A program made the position numbers and the translations under genes. Positions 1 through 11,859 of a stretch of DNA of 64,000 nucleotides are shown one piece after another; within the stretch, counting starts at the first letter, position 1, and each line of letters begins with the position of its first letter. The notes below the pieces were generated by a model, which was not told the origin of the DNA, did not search any database, and worked only from the letters and a program-made list of their open reading frames with translations. Origin of the DNA: Stomoxys calcitrans (taxonomy: Eukaryota; Arthropoda; Insecta; Diptera; Muscidae); the NCBI RefSeq assembly GCF_963082655.1, contig NC_081553.1:36467509-36531508 (forward strand). Reading direction: 5' to 3'.

Positions 1-1317
1 CATGGATGTGTAAAAGCCTAACATAAGTCGCCGTGTCAAATTTGAGCGAAATCGGATTGTAAATGTGCCTTTTATGGGCCCAAGACTTTAAATCGAGAGA
101 TCGGTCTATATGGCAGCTATATCCAAATCTGGACAGATCGGGGTCAAATTGAAGATGGCTGTCGAAGGGCCTAACACAACTCCCTGTCCCAAATTTTGGC
201 GAAATCGGACAATAAAAGCGCCTTTTATGGGCCTAAGACCTTAAATCGAAAGATCGGTCTATATGGCAGCTATATCCAAATCTGGACCGATTTGGGCCAA
301 ATTGCAGAAAGTTGTCGAGGAGCCTAACTTAACTCATTGTTCCAAATTTCCACCAAATCAGATAATAAATGCGCCTTTTACGGCCCCGAGACCTTAAATC
401 GAATGATCGGTCTATATGACAGCTATATCCAAATCTGGATCGATCTGGACCAAATTGAAGAAGGATGTCGAAGCGCCTAACACAACTCACTGTTCCAAAT
501 TTCGGCGAAATCGCACAATAAAAGCGCCTTTTATGGGCCCAAGACCTTAAATCGAGAAATCGGTCTATATGGCAGCTATATCCAAACCTGGACCGATCTG
601 GGCCAAATTGCAGAAAGTTGTCGAGGAGCTTAACTCAACTCATTATTCCAAATTTCGGCGACACCGCGCAATAAATGCACCTCTTATGGGTCCAAAACCT
701 TAAATCGAGAGATCGGTCTATATGGCAGCTATATCCAAATCTGGACCGATCTGTGCCATATTCCAGGTAGATGTCGAGAGGCCTAACTTTCATCACTGTC
801 CCAAATTTCGGCGACATTGGACAATAAATGCTCCTCTTATGGGCCCAAAACTTTAAATCGAGAGATCGGTCTATACGGCAGCTATATCCTAATCTGGACC
901 GATCGCGGCGAAATTGAAGAAGGATGGCGAAGGGCCTAACATTACTCATGGTCTCAAATTTCGGCAAAATCGGATAATAAATGTGCCTTCTATGGGCCTA
1001 AGACTCTAAATCGGCCGATCGGTCTATATGGGGGCTATATCAAGATATAGTCTGATATAGTCCATCTTCGAACTTAACCTGCTTATGGACAAAAAAAGAA
1101 TCTGTGCAAAGTTTCAGCTCAATATCTCTGTTTTTCAAGACTGATTTCAACAGACAGGCGGACACACGGACTGACATGGCTACATCGTCTTAGATTTTTA
1201 CACTGATTAAGAATATATATACTTTATAGGGTCGGAAATGGATATTTCGATGTGTTGCAAACGGAATGACAAAATGAATATACCTCCATACTTCGATAGT
1301 GGGTATAAAAATAGTTT
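1..1317 (+). mobile_element. Helentron/DINE-like element, right part with 153-bp tandem array
   Basis: Seven units repeat the block 'agatcggtctatatggcagc ... ccttttatgggcc'. The landmark CCTTTTATGGG recurs at 68, 221, 374, 527, 680, 833 and 986, exactly 153 bp apart each time. The element ends with the family right end (GAATATATATACTTTATAGG, then a subterminal GTGGGTATAAAAA near 1302-1316). The left end is outside the window. Open frames here merely reflect the 51-codon period. Confidence 0.8.
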
Positions 1318-1591
1318 AAAATACTTTCATCCTAATGGCTGCTACTATGTTCGTTTTTCACCGTTGAAAACTCATTTATTCGCGATTACTTTTTAGAAAC
1401 ACTATACAAATAAGAATGATAAAATAAAAGTTTTATTAAAATTTTACCATAAGTAATGAGGGAATGTCCTACAGGATGAAATCAGCAAATTGTTGTGATT
1501 TAAAATCTATTATCTAAAAAAGTTATCCTCGAAAAATATCGCGAAAAGCGAATGTAGTACCAGCCTTAATTTACAAAACTTAATGTAGACT

Positions 1592-2690
1592 TGAAATAGG
1601 TTTATTTGACATATTTCCCTTGTAGAACAATCAAATAAATCTGTTTTAAGGCATCATAAAGTTTTGTGAATAAGGCCGTTTGAAAATGGATTTGTGGCTG
1701 ATCAAAATATTCTACAAAAATGTTCGCCATTAAATTCCTCCCAAGACGCAAAACTTAACCTAAATACCAGTAATCAGTGAAAATGTCAAGTTCATTTCAC
1801 TAAGTCACTGGCAAATTCGACCATAATATTTTATTTTAGGAGGACAGAACTGAAGACAACAATGTTGTCAAATTTTACATAACAACAAAAATCTGTATAT
1901 ATGATATATATCATGTAAATATCAATACAAAAATTTTGGCAAAAATATTGGTTTTGACAACAAATTTGCTCACTGATAACCATAGTGCGTATGAGCGATA
2001 TTTACAATTATCATGGGTACAACATTACTCATACGCTATATGGGCTGGTACAGCCAATAAACCGGTTCATAGCAACAATGTAAAATGCCATGCATTAGCA
2101 ATGGGACAGAATTGACATCGGATAGGATAAGTGGCACATTTACATCAATATGAAGAAGAGCTAGAGGAAATGGGTGGCCGCCAAGAGATAAGTGATGCTT
2201 CTTGGTGACTATGCCAGGCCTCACGGTCCCAATGTGTTCAAAGCCGACCTTCAAAAGCTCAAATGGGAATTTAATCAGCATCCTCCATACTCTTCAGAGC
2301 TCTATCTAACAGATTATCATATTCTCTCGCTATCTTTTATACATTTCGATCGCTCCTTTATACTAAATTATTGTCGTATGCTTTGACCAGTTCAGGCTAG
2401 ACAATTTTTAGCGAAAGAGAATAAAACCGTGTTAGGAGATCATAGGCAGATACAAATATTTATATCTTAATGTCTTATTTTTATTATTTACTATTATATT
2501 TGTCATCTCAAAAATAATAACCAGAGTTTTAATTTAATATAATTTGCCAATATTTTGATTGTTCCAAATTTATTAATACTTCCTTCAATTTTTTTATGGC
2601 CGTAATCACAAAACTTAATGAAGCCTTAACATAGGTTGAGATGCTCTCTAAAGGAAATGTGTCAAATAAACCTATTTCAAATTTTCTATG
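1592..2690. repeat. Pair of ~88-bp inverted repeats
   Basis: Sequence at about 1592-1678 (starting TTGAAATAGGTTTATTTGAC) matches the reverse complement of about 2603-2690, with substitutions and small gaps, ending in AAGTTTTGTGA. A mariner fragment lies between. It could be a transposon with long terminal inverted repeats or two opposed copies of one repeat. A related piece occurs at 36570-36605. Confidence 0.5.
2190..2386 (+). pseudogene. Mariner-type transposase fragment
   Basis: The translation contains DYARPHGPNV, LKWEFNQHPPYS and LTDYH, the part of mariner transposases that normally reads DNARPH...HPPYSPDL.P.DYH and carries the second and third catalytic acids. No upstream catalytic domain is recognised in frame and the frame stops soon after. 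It is a dead fragment. Confidence 0.7.
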
Positions 2691-2693
2691 TCT

Positions 2694-2894
2694 ATAGTCG
2701 GCGTTGACAAATTTTTTCACAGCTTGTGACTCTGTAATTGCATTCTTTCTTCTGTCAGTTATCAGCTGTTACTTTTAGCTTGCTTTAGAAAAAAAGTGTA
2801 AAAAAAGTATATTTGATTAAAGTTCATTCTAAGCTTTATTAAAAATGCATTTACTTTCTTTTAAAAAATCCGCAATTACTTTTTGGGCAACCCA
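2694..2894 (-). mobile_element. Mariner-type MITE, one terminal repeat preserved
   Basis: It matches the intact MITE at 15242 in opposite orientation. The right end CCGCAATTACTTTTTGGGCA is present. The other terminal repeat is missing; homology stops at the inverted repeat ending at 2690. Confidence 0.75.
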
Positions 2895-2917
2895 TAAGTT
2901 TTGTGAATCCAAATCCA

Positions 2918-3211
2918 AATTTTGTCCATGAATATTCCGCTAAGGAACAGGGGCAAACTTCTCACATATCAATGAGTGCAGTCCGGTTCAAATTTAAACT
3001 CAATGATAAAGGGCCTCCTTTTTATAGCAGAGTCCGAAACGGCGTGCCGCAGTGCGACACCTTTTACATGGCATAGTACCTCACAAATGCTGCCAGCTTT
3101 AGGGAGGGGAAAACCACCGCTGAAAATATTTTTCTGATGGTCTTGCCAGGATTCGAACCCAGGCGTTCAGCGTCATAGGTGGACATGTTAACCTCTGCGC
3201 TACGGTGGCTA
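2918..3211 (-). mobile_element. SINE-B, tRNA-derived, near full length
   Basis: Read on the minus strand it starts with a tRNA-like head: A box TAGCGCAGAGGTTAAC and B box GGGTTCGAATCC. An invariant body follows, with GTGTCGCACTGCGGC and AAAGGAGGCCC, and it ends near TTCATGGACAAAATTTG. Further copies or pieces lie at 5160, 23935, 24960, 29262, 31064, 38346, 41498 and 61325. Confidence 0.85.
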
Positions 3212-3213
3212 AG

Positions 3214-4214
3214 ATGTGAATACCGGTCTCTTTCTGCGTAAAATTGGCGGAAACTTTAAGCCCATACATAATTTTATAAAAGTGAAGGCATATCCAAAGG
3301 AGAAAGATGACTTATAACAGCTTGCATGTTAATATTGTCTCAGAGATCCTGTGATCCTTAATCATAGAAAATAAGAGTTAAGTATAAAATTCTATATTTT
3401 ATAAAGACATAAGTCTCTTTCAGTTATGCAAATTTTAAGTATAATTAAAATAAAATTGAAAAGTCCTTAAATATATAGGGAATTACAAATGTCAATTAGG
3501 TCTGTCTACTCGTATCTGTTACGAGTGCTGAAAATGTTGTTTCTTAACACAAGATTTTATCTCAATACTGTTCAATTTTCTAATAACATCATATTATTTA
3601 TTTTTTCACCAAAATCCTTTGTCTTATTTTTGTTTTTATTTTTTTTTTTTAGTTTTTTCTTTCCACTTTTATTGAATTGTCACTCGGTGAGCTGCTATGT
3701 AATTTGATCTGCATTCAAGCACTTAAAGGATTTTCACACTTTGTACAAATTTGTTACCAGAACAAGTAAACCAAACCAAACCAACCGACCACTACCGTCG
3801 CTCTCGTGTTGTTTACTTGGTTTTATCAAAACGCGCGATATCGGAAGAATGTTTTAGACCACAACACTGGGTATCATTTGCCGGTCTCTCGCGGTTAGCC
3901 ATACAGATGTGTCGACGACTATAACATTGCGGATAGTTTTCAGATACTCTCAGATATAGTTGTCACATAAACGTCAAATGCTTAGGTTGTAATAAGTTTC
4001 TCGTTTGTGTTGTCTTCGTGTTACATGCAGGGACAAATTCTCGCACGTAGTAAAAAAAAATACACGCGTACTCACACACAGCTATAACACTTTCATTGTA
4101 AAAGGCATATGTTGTTGGTTTTTGTTTTTGTTTTTTTGGTATGGCTTGTTTTGTTGTGAGTCCATCATAATTTTAACAGACAGGAGACAAAGATATAGTG
4201 TTGCCACATAGGTT
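3214..4214. other. No gene or known repeat recognised
   Basis: AT-rich sequence with poly-T runs near 3630-3670 and an ACCAAACCAAACCAACC run near 3768. No open frame shows coding character. Confidence 0.4.
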
Positions 4215-4233
4215 TATTTTCTACAAGGGAGAA

Positions 4234-4797
4234 ATGAAAAATAAAATAATGCAAAATAAACTAAACTAAAATAATGAAAAATAAACTAAACTAAAATAAA
4301 ATGAAATAAAATAAAACAAAATAAAATAAAATGTAATTAAATAAAATAAAAAAATAAAATAAAATAAAATAAAATAAAATAAAATAAAATAATGTAAAAT
4401 AAAATAAAATAAAATAAAATAAAATAAAATAAAATAAAATAATATAAAATAAAATAAAATAATATAAAATAAAATAAAATAAAATAAAATAAAACAAAAT
4501 AAAATAAAATAAAATAAAATAAAATAAAATAAAATAAAATAAAATAAAATAAAATAAAATAAAATAAAATAAAATAAAATAAAATAAAATAAAATAAAAT
4601 AAAATAAAATAAAATAAAATAAAATAAAATAAAATAAAATAATGTAAAATAAAATAAAATAATGTAAAATAAAATAAAATAATGTAAAATGAAATAAAAT
4701 AAATTAAAATAAAATAAAAAAAATAAACTAAAATAAAATAAAATTAAAAAAAATAAAATAAAATAAAATAAAATAAAATAAAATAAAATAAAATAAG
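4234..4797. repeat. (AAAAT)n pentanucleotide array, ~560 bp
   Basis: Nearly pure AAAAT repeats with scattered AATGT, AATAT and AAACT variants, more degenerate at both edges. The long Phe/Tyr/Leu/Ile frame on the minus strand is an artefact of the repeat. Confidence 0.97.
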
Positions 4798-4835
4798 TGG
4801 TGTCCATCGTTATCAATGGAAGGAATAAAAGTTAC

Positions 4836-5090
4836 CGAGCTCGTCGACAGGTGGAAAGCTCCGTTTTATGCGGAGTAGCTGTATATGCGACAGTCAGCGA
4901 TTTTCGAGAGGAGAGTCTCAGTGAGGAATCATGGTGGTACTGGCTCTTAATTAAATATTGAATGCCAATAATACTCGAGATGACAAGGCGAGTTAATGGC
5001 ACCTTCAAATAACGTATGGCCAACATTAGTGCGTGTTCCCAGGTTAGGATGGCAGGAGGCGGATGATAACAACCGCGGTTTGCAGGGACT
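4836..5090 (+). mobile_element. SINE-D copy, diverged
   Basis: It contains the family landmarks GCGGAGTAGCTG, CAGTCAGCG, GAGAGTCTCAGTGAG and GACAAGGCGAGTTAATGGC. The tail is not clear. Confidence 0.65.
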
Positions 5091-5096
5091 CTAAAA

Positions 5097-5600
5097 GGAA
5101 AACCTTTTTATGTGGGAGCTATTTGCAAATCTGAACCGATTTGGCCCATTTGCATTCCCATGAGGCTACCGTAGCGCAGAGGTTAGCATGTCCGCCTATG
5201 ACGCTGAACGCGTGGAAAAGAGGTGTCGCACTGCGGCACGCCGTTCGGACTCGGCTATAAAAAGGAGGCCCTTATCATTGAGCTTAAACTTAAATCGGAC
5301 TGCACTCATTGATATGTGAGAAGTTTGCTCCTGTTCCTTAGTGAAATGTTCATGAGCAAAATTTGCATTTTTATTTGCATTCCCCAACGACCTACATCAA
5401 CACAAGTATCTGTTCGAAATGTCAAGCGGATAGCTTTATGCGTTCGATAGCTATCGTGGTTTCCACAGGCAGACGAGCGCACGGACGAACGGAGGGATAG
5501 ACATGGCTGGATCGACTTCGAGGGTCAAGACGACGATCAAGAATATGTACTTATAGGTGTCGAGGTATGTCCCCTGTGCTATGATGGTGGGTGGTAATAT
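5097..5600 (+). mobile_element. Helentron-like 3' fragment interrupted by SINE-B
   Basis: GGGAGCTATTTGCAAATCTG and CCAACGACCTACATC, then CAAGCGGATAGCTTTATGCG and the right-end motif AGAATATGTACTTATAGG, are characteristic of this family. The SINE-B at 5160-5372 splits it. Confidence 0.7.
5160..5372 (+). mobile_element. SINE-B, internally deleted, with 12-bp target duplication
   Basis: ATTTGCATTCCC occurs at 5148-5159 and again at 5373-5384, flanking the SINE. About 110 bp, including the B box, is missing between GACGCTGAACGC and AGAGGTGTCGCAC. The element entered Helentron sequence. Confidence 0.85.
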
Positions 5601-6150
5601 GGCTTAAAGCAATTTGGAATTAGTTGTGGACCGATCGGTAGTCTTAGAGGTGGAACCATCTCTCCTCGCGTGTGTTTCAAATCAAGGCCACAACGATATA
5701 ACACTCTGTACTACTCAGTATTTGTAGCTTTGCAAAGCTACAGCATTGCAGTTAAAGTGTTTGAATATGTAAAGCAATCTTTGAAAGTAGTCCACTCAGT
5801 ACAAGTACTGTAATTCTTAAAAAAAACCCTTTCAGACTCTACGTTGGTTTATTTTGGGAGCTATGAGCCGATTTGGATCCTGCTTGGATACTATAATCAC
5901 ATTCTTTGACAAGTTACTGCCAAGTGGACAGGGTGCCGAGCTTGGTCGTACTAACATCATAAAGGAGTTTTCGCAATGAATTCGATATATGTACAACCTA
6001 CCAATGTACGACCCTTGAAGCCTCTGGCTTGATTTTTCCATTGTAAAAGTTCTTTGTTCATTAAGCTCGTCTTGAAAGGGAAATAAAAATGAAAATATTT
6101 GCTGTTGTTGAAGCCACATACTAGAATGTGGGGGTAGCGATCCTTGTTAA
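5601..6150. other. No gene or clear repeat recognised
   Basis: Mixed-composition sequence without splice-linked coding frames. A direct repeat of CAAAGCTACAGCATTGCA character occurs near 5730-5750. Confidence 0.35.
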
Positions 6151-6154
6151 GCTA

Positions 6155-6330
6155 ACTATGGAGAGTAAAGTCTGTCGGGTGCATAGACTCGATCGTTGTA
6201 TAAGAATTCCGCCCTTTACTGGCTTAAGAAGTCTAATCGGGAGATCGGTTTATATGAGAGCTATATCAGGCTATAGACCGATTTCGACCATACGTACTTG
6301 CCAAAGAAGTTGGATAAGATATCGGTGTGT
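6155..6330 (+). mobile_element. Helentron-like fragment
   Basis: One array unit is recognisable: CGGGAGATCGGTTTATATGA, GAGCTATATCAGGCTATAGA and CCGATTTCGACCATA. Confidence 0.6.
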
Positions 6331-6639
6331 TAATCAATTCTAAAGTCACAATGATAAGGTTCAATTATATCTCAGACTTGTATATAAAAATTTCTTTTCT
6401 CCTTTCTTGGTCATAAGGCATGTTTAGTATGTTTAGATTGTCTACCTTATGTTGTTTACCCAGATAGTACAAACTATTTGATATAATACATCTCAGTTGG
6501 CAATCCTGGATTCGTCTTTTTTGTTTGGTAAAACACATTTAACTAAACGAAAATATTATTTTTAACAGTTTTTTTTTGCATAAAAAATATTTTGTTGTTT
6601 GTGGCAACACTGGACATGTCTCCTAGATCAACTTCGAAT

Positions 6640-7924
6640 ATTACCAAAAGAATGACAAACAATTACCCATGCAAGAAGAGAGCGAGAATGAGCAAGCTAG
6701 CAGACAAGTAAGTGTGAGGAAGAGAGATAGACATTTTTTTAAAGAATTTTTATAAGGTTTCCCAAGAATATTTTCAAGGTGTTACATGTGTAAGCACAAA
6801 CTTAAAACACCACCCATTCATCCTATCCCCTGCCGTTTTGGTGGGATTTTTCACAACAAACACTTTACAAGCGCTCCAATCATATGTGAAGTTGTTTAGT
6901 AAGTCATCGTCATCGTTGTCGTTGTCGTTGTCATTCATGCAGGCTTTCTTTCGTTCATCATTGTCAACATAATCATCCTGTGGTGTAAAAACTAAGTTCT
7001 TACATACGCACATACACACGCATACACACACACACACACACACAAACATGGCAGTATTGTAAGTTCAAAACAAGGCATTGGCGATTGACAGGCAACTAAA
7101 TGAGTGTGCGTTTTGTATATGGTGGCGTCGTTGATAACAAGCATCGTAAGAAAAGGGGAGAAAGAGAGGAGATGAACGACATTCAACGACATGAAGGAAT
7201 GAGAAATTTTAAAATGCAAATATTTTTACAAACTAAAAATGTGTTTCGCTATATTTGCTGCTGTCACAAAACCTACAACGACATCAATATCAATAGCAAC
7301 AACATTGATGTTATCTTCATTATTGAGATCATCATCATCATCATTATCTGTTGCCTTAGCAGCAGCTTCAGAAGCAGCTGCGATGGCAGCATCATCATCA
7401 TCATCTTTATTACCATCGCCTTCAGTAAGCGCATCTGCATATCTCCCAGTTTTGTAAAGTTGAAGAAGAGGAATTTCCTTGTAAAAACAAACACGTTGAA
7501 CTAAGAACAAGCTGAGAGACAACAACAACAAACAAAAACACATCAATTGCAAGATACGCAGCAAGATAAAAACAACAACAACAACAGCGTCAGCGCCAAC
7601 TTCAACAACAACATTGCGCACAAAAAGAAATAGATTTCAATTAAACATGCAATTTTTAAATGACACGCAACGAACACTCACTCATTGCACACCACTGGTT
7701 GCCACCGGCGTCGACAGCATACATATGCTGCAAGGCGTGGGTTGGCCAAAAAGTTTTGTGATCGTTTCACCCTTTTTTTAAGGTTTTACAAAAAAGAAAG
7801 AAGTTTTCCGCATACTTTATTTGCCTGCAGAAGAGAGCGCAAGAGTGCGAGAAAAATTTTGAGTTTGCATATTGAGAGCCTCCAAATTTCTACTAGAATT
7901 TTTTTCCCAGTAGCAATTTGAATG
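6640..7924. other. Low-complexity single-copy region; possible minus-strand exon 7265-7470
   Basis: It includes a CA-rich run (7005-7046), GAT/CAT and GCA triplet clusters and CAA-rich stretches. On the minus strand a frame at about 7265-7470 codes an Asp- and Ala-rich segment with mixed synonymous codons (GRYADALTEG, then an Asp run, then an Ala/Glu stretch). I cannot place it in a gene. Confidence 0.25.
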
Positions 7925-7929
7925 CGGCC

Positions 7930-8290
7930 CATATCAGTATAGATTTAGATTTAGCTCCCATATAATCAGATCTTCCGATTAGACATATTAAGCCGCTGGA
8001 AGCCGCAATTGTTATTCGATTTGGCTGAAATTTTGCACATAGTGTTCTGTTACGACTTCCAATAACCGCTACATGTACCATTAATATCGGTCTATAACCT
8101 TTAAAAAACTCCCATATAAACCCATCTCCCGATTAATATTCTACTGCCCAAAGGAAGTTGAAATTTGCCGAATGGGCAGAAATTTTATACGTAAAGTACC
8201 CATCAACTATGCTTGGATAAATTTTTAGTACAATCCATGGTGGTGTTGGATTCCGGCCGAAATAAGCATATTTTTACTTGTTAGGAGCTG
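7930..8290 (-). mobile_element. Helentron-like fragment with left end
   Basis: Antisense array units are followed by the reverse-complement left end (CCATGGTGGTGTTGGATTCC, then a damaged GGCCG palindrome and ATTTTTACTTG). Confidence 0.65.
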
Positions 8291-8624
8291 AGCCAATCAG
8301 TAGCAATCTCCTATAGTGAGATGTTAAAATGCTCTGGGAGGTGTTTTTTTAAACAGCTAAGAAAAAAATTTACATTTTGTTGTGCCTAATGGTAACTTTC
8401 TCACTATGCAAATTTTTGACATTTCTGCCAGAGCAAAAACAAGCCAAGCTATTTTAAACAACCAAAATTTATTTTCAAGTTTTTTGCCTGTTTGGGCGAA
8501 TATCATTAGATTTTAAAATTTTTTTGTTGTTTCTTTTTCGAGCTCAATGGTCAAAGATTTTTTTTTGCAAAAGGAAAAGGAAAGCCAGAGATAGCAACAC
8601 AACACGAAGAAATTTGGCACAGTG
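8291..8624. other. No gene recognised
   Basis: AT-rich sequence with poly-A/T runs; nothing supportable. Confidence 0.35.
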
Positions 8625-8990
8625 TGTTTTGGTAGACCCCTACCCATTCCTGTTAAATGTGGTCCAGATCGGACTATATGGATATAGCTGCCTTATAGAC
8701 TGAACTCCCGATATAAAGTAGTGAGTCAATAAAAGGAGCATTTTTCCTCCTATTTCGATGAAATTTGACACGGCGAGTTCTGGTACTCCCCTAAACCCTT
8801 TTGTGGATCGGACCATATTTGAATATTGCTGCCATATATAGACCGATCTCCCGATATAGAGTATTGAGCCCATAAAAGGAGCATTTTTCATCCGATTTTG
8901 ATGAAATTTAGAACAGTTTATATGGGGGCTATATGCAAATCTGGACTGATATAGCCCATTTGCAATCCCCAATGACCTAGATCGACTCAG
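8625..8990 (-). mobile_element. Helentron-like array fragment (variant subfamily)
   Basis: Antisense units carry ATGGATATAGCTGCC, GACTGAACTCCCGATATA and CATAAAAGGAGCATTTTTC, a diverged form of the array unit. Confidence 0.6.
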
Positions 8991-9050
8991 AATGTCGAGC
9001 ATTAGTGAAGATACTACCAAGGTGAAAAATAGTTTTGTGATACCTTATCA

Positions 9051-10654
9051 GAGGTCCTTAGCGTTTAAAATTGAAAAGAACATCATGCGGTTTGCGGTAT
9101 TCCCACCAAACTTACTTATATTTTATATTTCTTTGAAACGAATTTTAAAAATTTCCCATCCAGCCGACGTAGTTTGTACGAATGCACCCCAATGAATGAG
9201 TGTATCAGTGTCGAAGTACTTACACTCTGTTCTGACTGCGTATGAATCACACACATATTGAATTGTACCTATAAACCAAAAGCAAACAAAACGACTAAAC
9301 TACAGCAGCGACGGACGACGACATCGAGGAATAACATCACATTCGGGGAAATTGGAACACCCACACGCATTTAAACAAACATTTAAGCTTACGCTCTTCT
9401 CTTCTTCAAACGCACCCGTGTGTGGTTGGTGTAAACACTATGCGAGTGTTAATACGCCATACGTCGTCACTTGTACTTGCGATGCAATTCAATGCAACGC
9501 AATGCAATTGATTTACATACGGGCGTTTGTTGTCTTGTCTCTGGTCTCTGGTTGTGTGTGTGCCTGTGTGTGTGCGTGTGCATGGGTGAATGAGGATGGA
9601 TGGATAGATAGATGGATGCCTCAATAATTGAGTGCCTGGGTACGTGCGTGCTTATTTATTACGCATTGCAGTACACAGAAAAGTGTGTTCTCGCAAATGT
9701 GAGAATACCATTGCGAGTGTGAGTGCGTGTGCGTTTGCAATGCAAAGCAATCAGCTTAGCTGGCATTTTGTCACTATTACAGTATTTGTGTGTTATTAAA
9801 ACCGATAATCGTATGCCTTGAGCGCCAACAAACAATAAGCCCCTTCGATGTTTTAAACGCTGTGTGTCGTCGTCGTCGCCTTCTTCTTCTTCCTACTCAT
9901 CATCACCATCATCATAACAAGACCATTAGATATAACCGACAAACAAACCAATCAACCAACTTAACATCCCCATGTGGCTGGGCAGGGTAGCTTGGATAGG
10001 ATAGGGCAGGGCAGAGCAGGCTGACTGCCTGGCAGCCATCCATCCATTCATTTATGCACCTCACTTAACCTAAAGATCAGTCACTGCCGCAGAACGCGTA
10101 ATAATCACCCATAGACCCCAATTCGAACGGAATTCAATTAGAATTAGAATTAGACTATGTGCAAACGCACTTTTGCGCCTCGCTGACTACCTGCTTTGCT
10201 TGTGGCTGCTTGCGTTTGTTAATAGCCCCATGGTTGATGATTGCCAATTCATTGATGCGATTCATGCAATTGTCACCAAAACGGCACAGTGATGTTGGTG
10301 TGAGAAAAATTCTGCAATTTTTGAAGGGATGGTGCATTTTTTTTATGAAAACTAGAATAGCAAGCGGTGAGGTGTTTACCAGATAATATGCAGGGCCCTA
10401 GGCGTTCCGGAAGCCTATTGGAGGACCCTTTGGACCCAAAACATAGCCATTTATTTGTAGGCTCCCTAACCCTATTTACAATTTCGTTAACATATCTCTA
10501 TACTTATGAAATTACAGGCTTAGGCCATATAGCAGTACCCGGCTAAAGAAAAATAAGACAGCATAAACCAATAAATTGCAGAATGAAGCATAATTTGAAT
10601 AAATCAATCATAGAGGATTAAGTCTCCCTTGGATAGATGGTAAGGAAAGGCTGG
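9051..10654. other. No gene recognised; short microsatellites
   Basis: GTGTGTGTGC runs (9555-9585), GATG/GATA runs (9595-9618), a CGT/CTT triplet cluster (9865-9895), a CATCAC cluster (9898-9915) and GGGCAG repeats (10000-10020). It has the look of intronic or regulatory fly DNA. Confidence 0.35.
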
Positions 10655-10659
10655 AGGCA

Positions 10660-10962
10660 GGAGTAGAGTAGAGTAGAGTAGAGTAGAGTAGAGTAGAGTA
10701 GAGTAGAGTAGAGTAGAGTAGAGTAGAGTAGAGTAGAGTAGAGTAGAGTAGAGTAGAGTAGAGTAGAGTAGAGTAGAGTAGAGTAGAGTAGAGTAGAGTA
10801 GAGTAGAGTAGAGTAGAGTAGAGTAGAGTAGAGTAGAGTAGAGTAGAGTAGAGTAGAGTAGAGTAGAGTAGAGTAAAGTAGAGTAGAGTAGAGTAGAGTA
10901 AAGTAGAGTAGAGTAGAGTAGAGTAGAGTAGAATAGAGTAGAGTAGAGTAGAGTAGAGTAGA
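10660..10962. repeat. (GAGTA)n pentanucleotide array, ~60 units
   Basis: Nearly perfect GAGTA units with three single-base variants near 10875, 10900 and 10932. Confidence 0.98.
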
Positions 10963-11034
10963 TCTAGAATTTAAATCAAACCAGTGAGGGAAGGCAAAAG
11001 TTGAGCGGTGCCGACCCTACAACTACCTTATAAG

Positions 11035-11840
11035 TACAAAGTGGGAGCTATATCTGATTCTGAACCAATTTTAATAGACCTTGGCGGATGTTTCCAGATG
11101 GGTTATTAAACAAGCCGTATCAAATTTCGAGCAAAGCAAATTTGTTCAAATTGTAATACCAACGGTTTCCTCGATGAGTATCACAATATGCAAGGAGTTC
11201 GGTCGAAATCGGTTGAGATTAAAAGAATCCATATAGAGATGGGTTTATATGGGATCTAATCAGACTATGGGACTAGGCCATACTTGGTACAAGTGTTGGA
11301 GGTCAAAGCAGAAATCATAAAGGAAACATTTTAGATAAACCGGATAAGTATTGCACCTTCTAGATGCTCAAGGATTGAAATGGGAAGGTCGGTTTATAAG
11401 AGAACTATATCATGTTATGAACTCATTAGGACCATACATGGCATGGCTGCTTGAGGACATAACAAAGAAAATTTTCAGCAAATCGGATAAGAATTGGACC
11501 AAATACAAATAGAGACCTCTATAGATCTCAAAATTTTAAAACGGGAAAATTTTTTTCCTGGCATGGATATTGGTTGCAACAGAAGTTTTTCTGCAAAATT
11601 TCAGCCAAATGGGCTAAGAATAGCCCCTCCTAGAGGCTCACGGAATATAATCCGCAGATCGGTTTATATCGGAGCTATACCTAAACATGGACCAATTTGG
11701 CCTATTTACAATCCCAATCGACGTACATCAATAATAAGTATTTATGCCAAATTTCGACTTTCATGACGTACGGACAGTCGGGCGGTGGATTACGGCTAGA
11801 TCGTCTTAGACCAATACTTCGAGGTCAATGTTTTCAAGGG
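11035..11840 (+). mobile_element. Helentron-like element, degraded
   Basis: Successive array units (GTTTATATGGGATCTAATCA; CGCAGATCGGTTTATATCGG) are followed by the right-side GACGTACATCAATAATAAGT and ACGGCTAGATCGTCTTAGA. Both ends are eroded. Confidence 0.7.
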
Positions 11841-11859
11841 AACATTAGCTGAGAGCAAC

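Noticed and set aside
635..967. 110-residue minus-strand frame with an internal ~51-residue repeat (also 29542-29919)
   Set aside because: The 153-bp array has a period divisible by three, so a chance open frame repeats; no start, splice or codon support.
3130..3211. Functional tRNA gene on the minus strand
   Set aside because: It is the head of SINE-B, present in several diverged copies in the window.
4291..4816. Open frames of Phe, Tyr, Leu and Ile only
   Set aside because: Translation of the (AAAAT)n array.
7226..7621. A 131-residue minus-strand protein
   Set aside because: The N-terminal half is low-complexity Val/Leu from CAA repeats; only a central part (7265-7470) has coding-like character and it is kept as a weak candidate exon.
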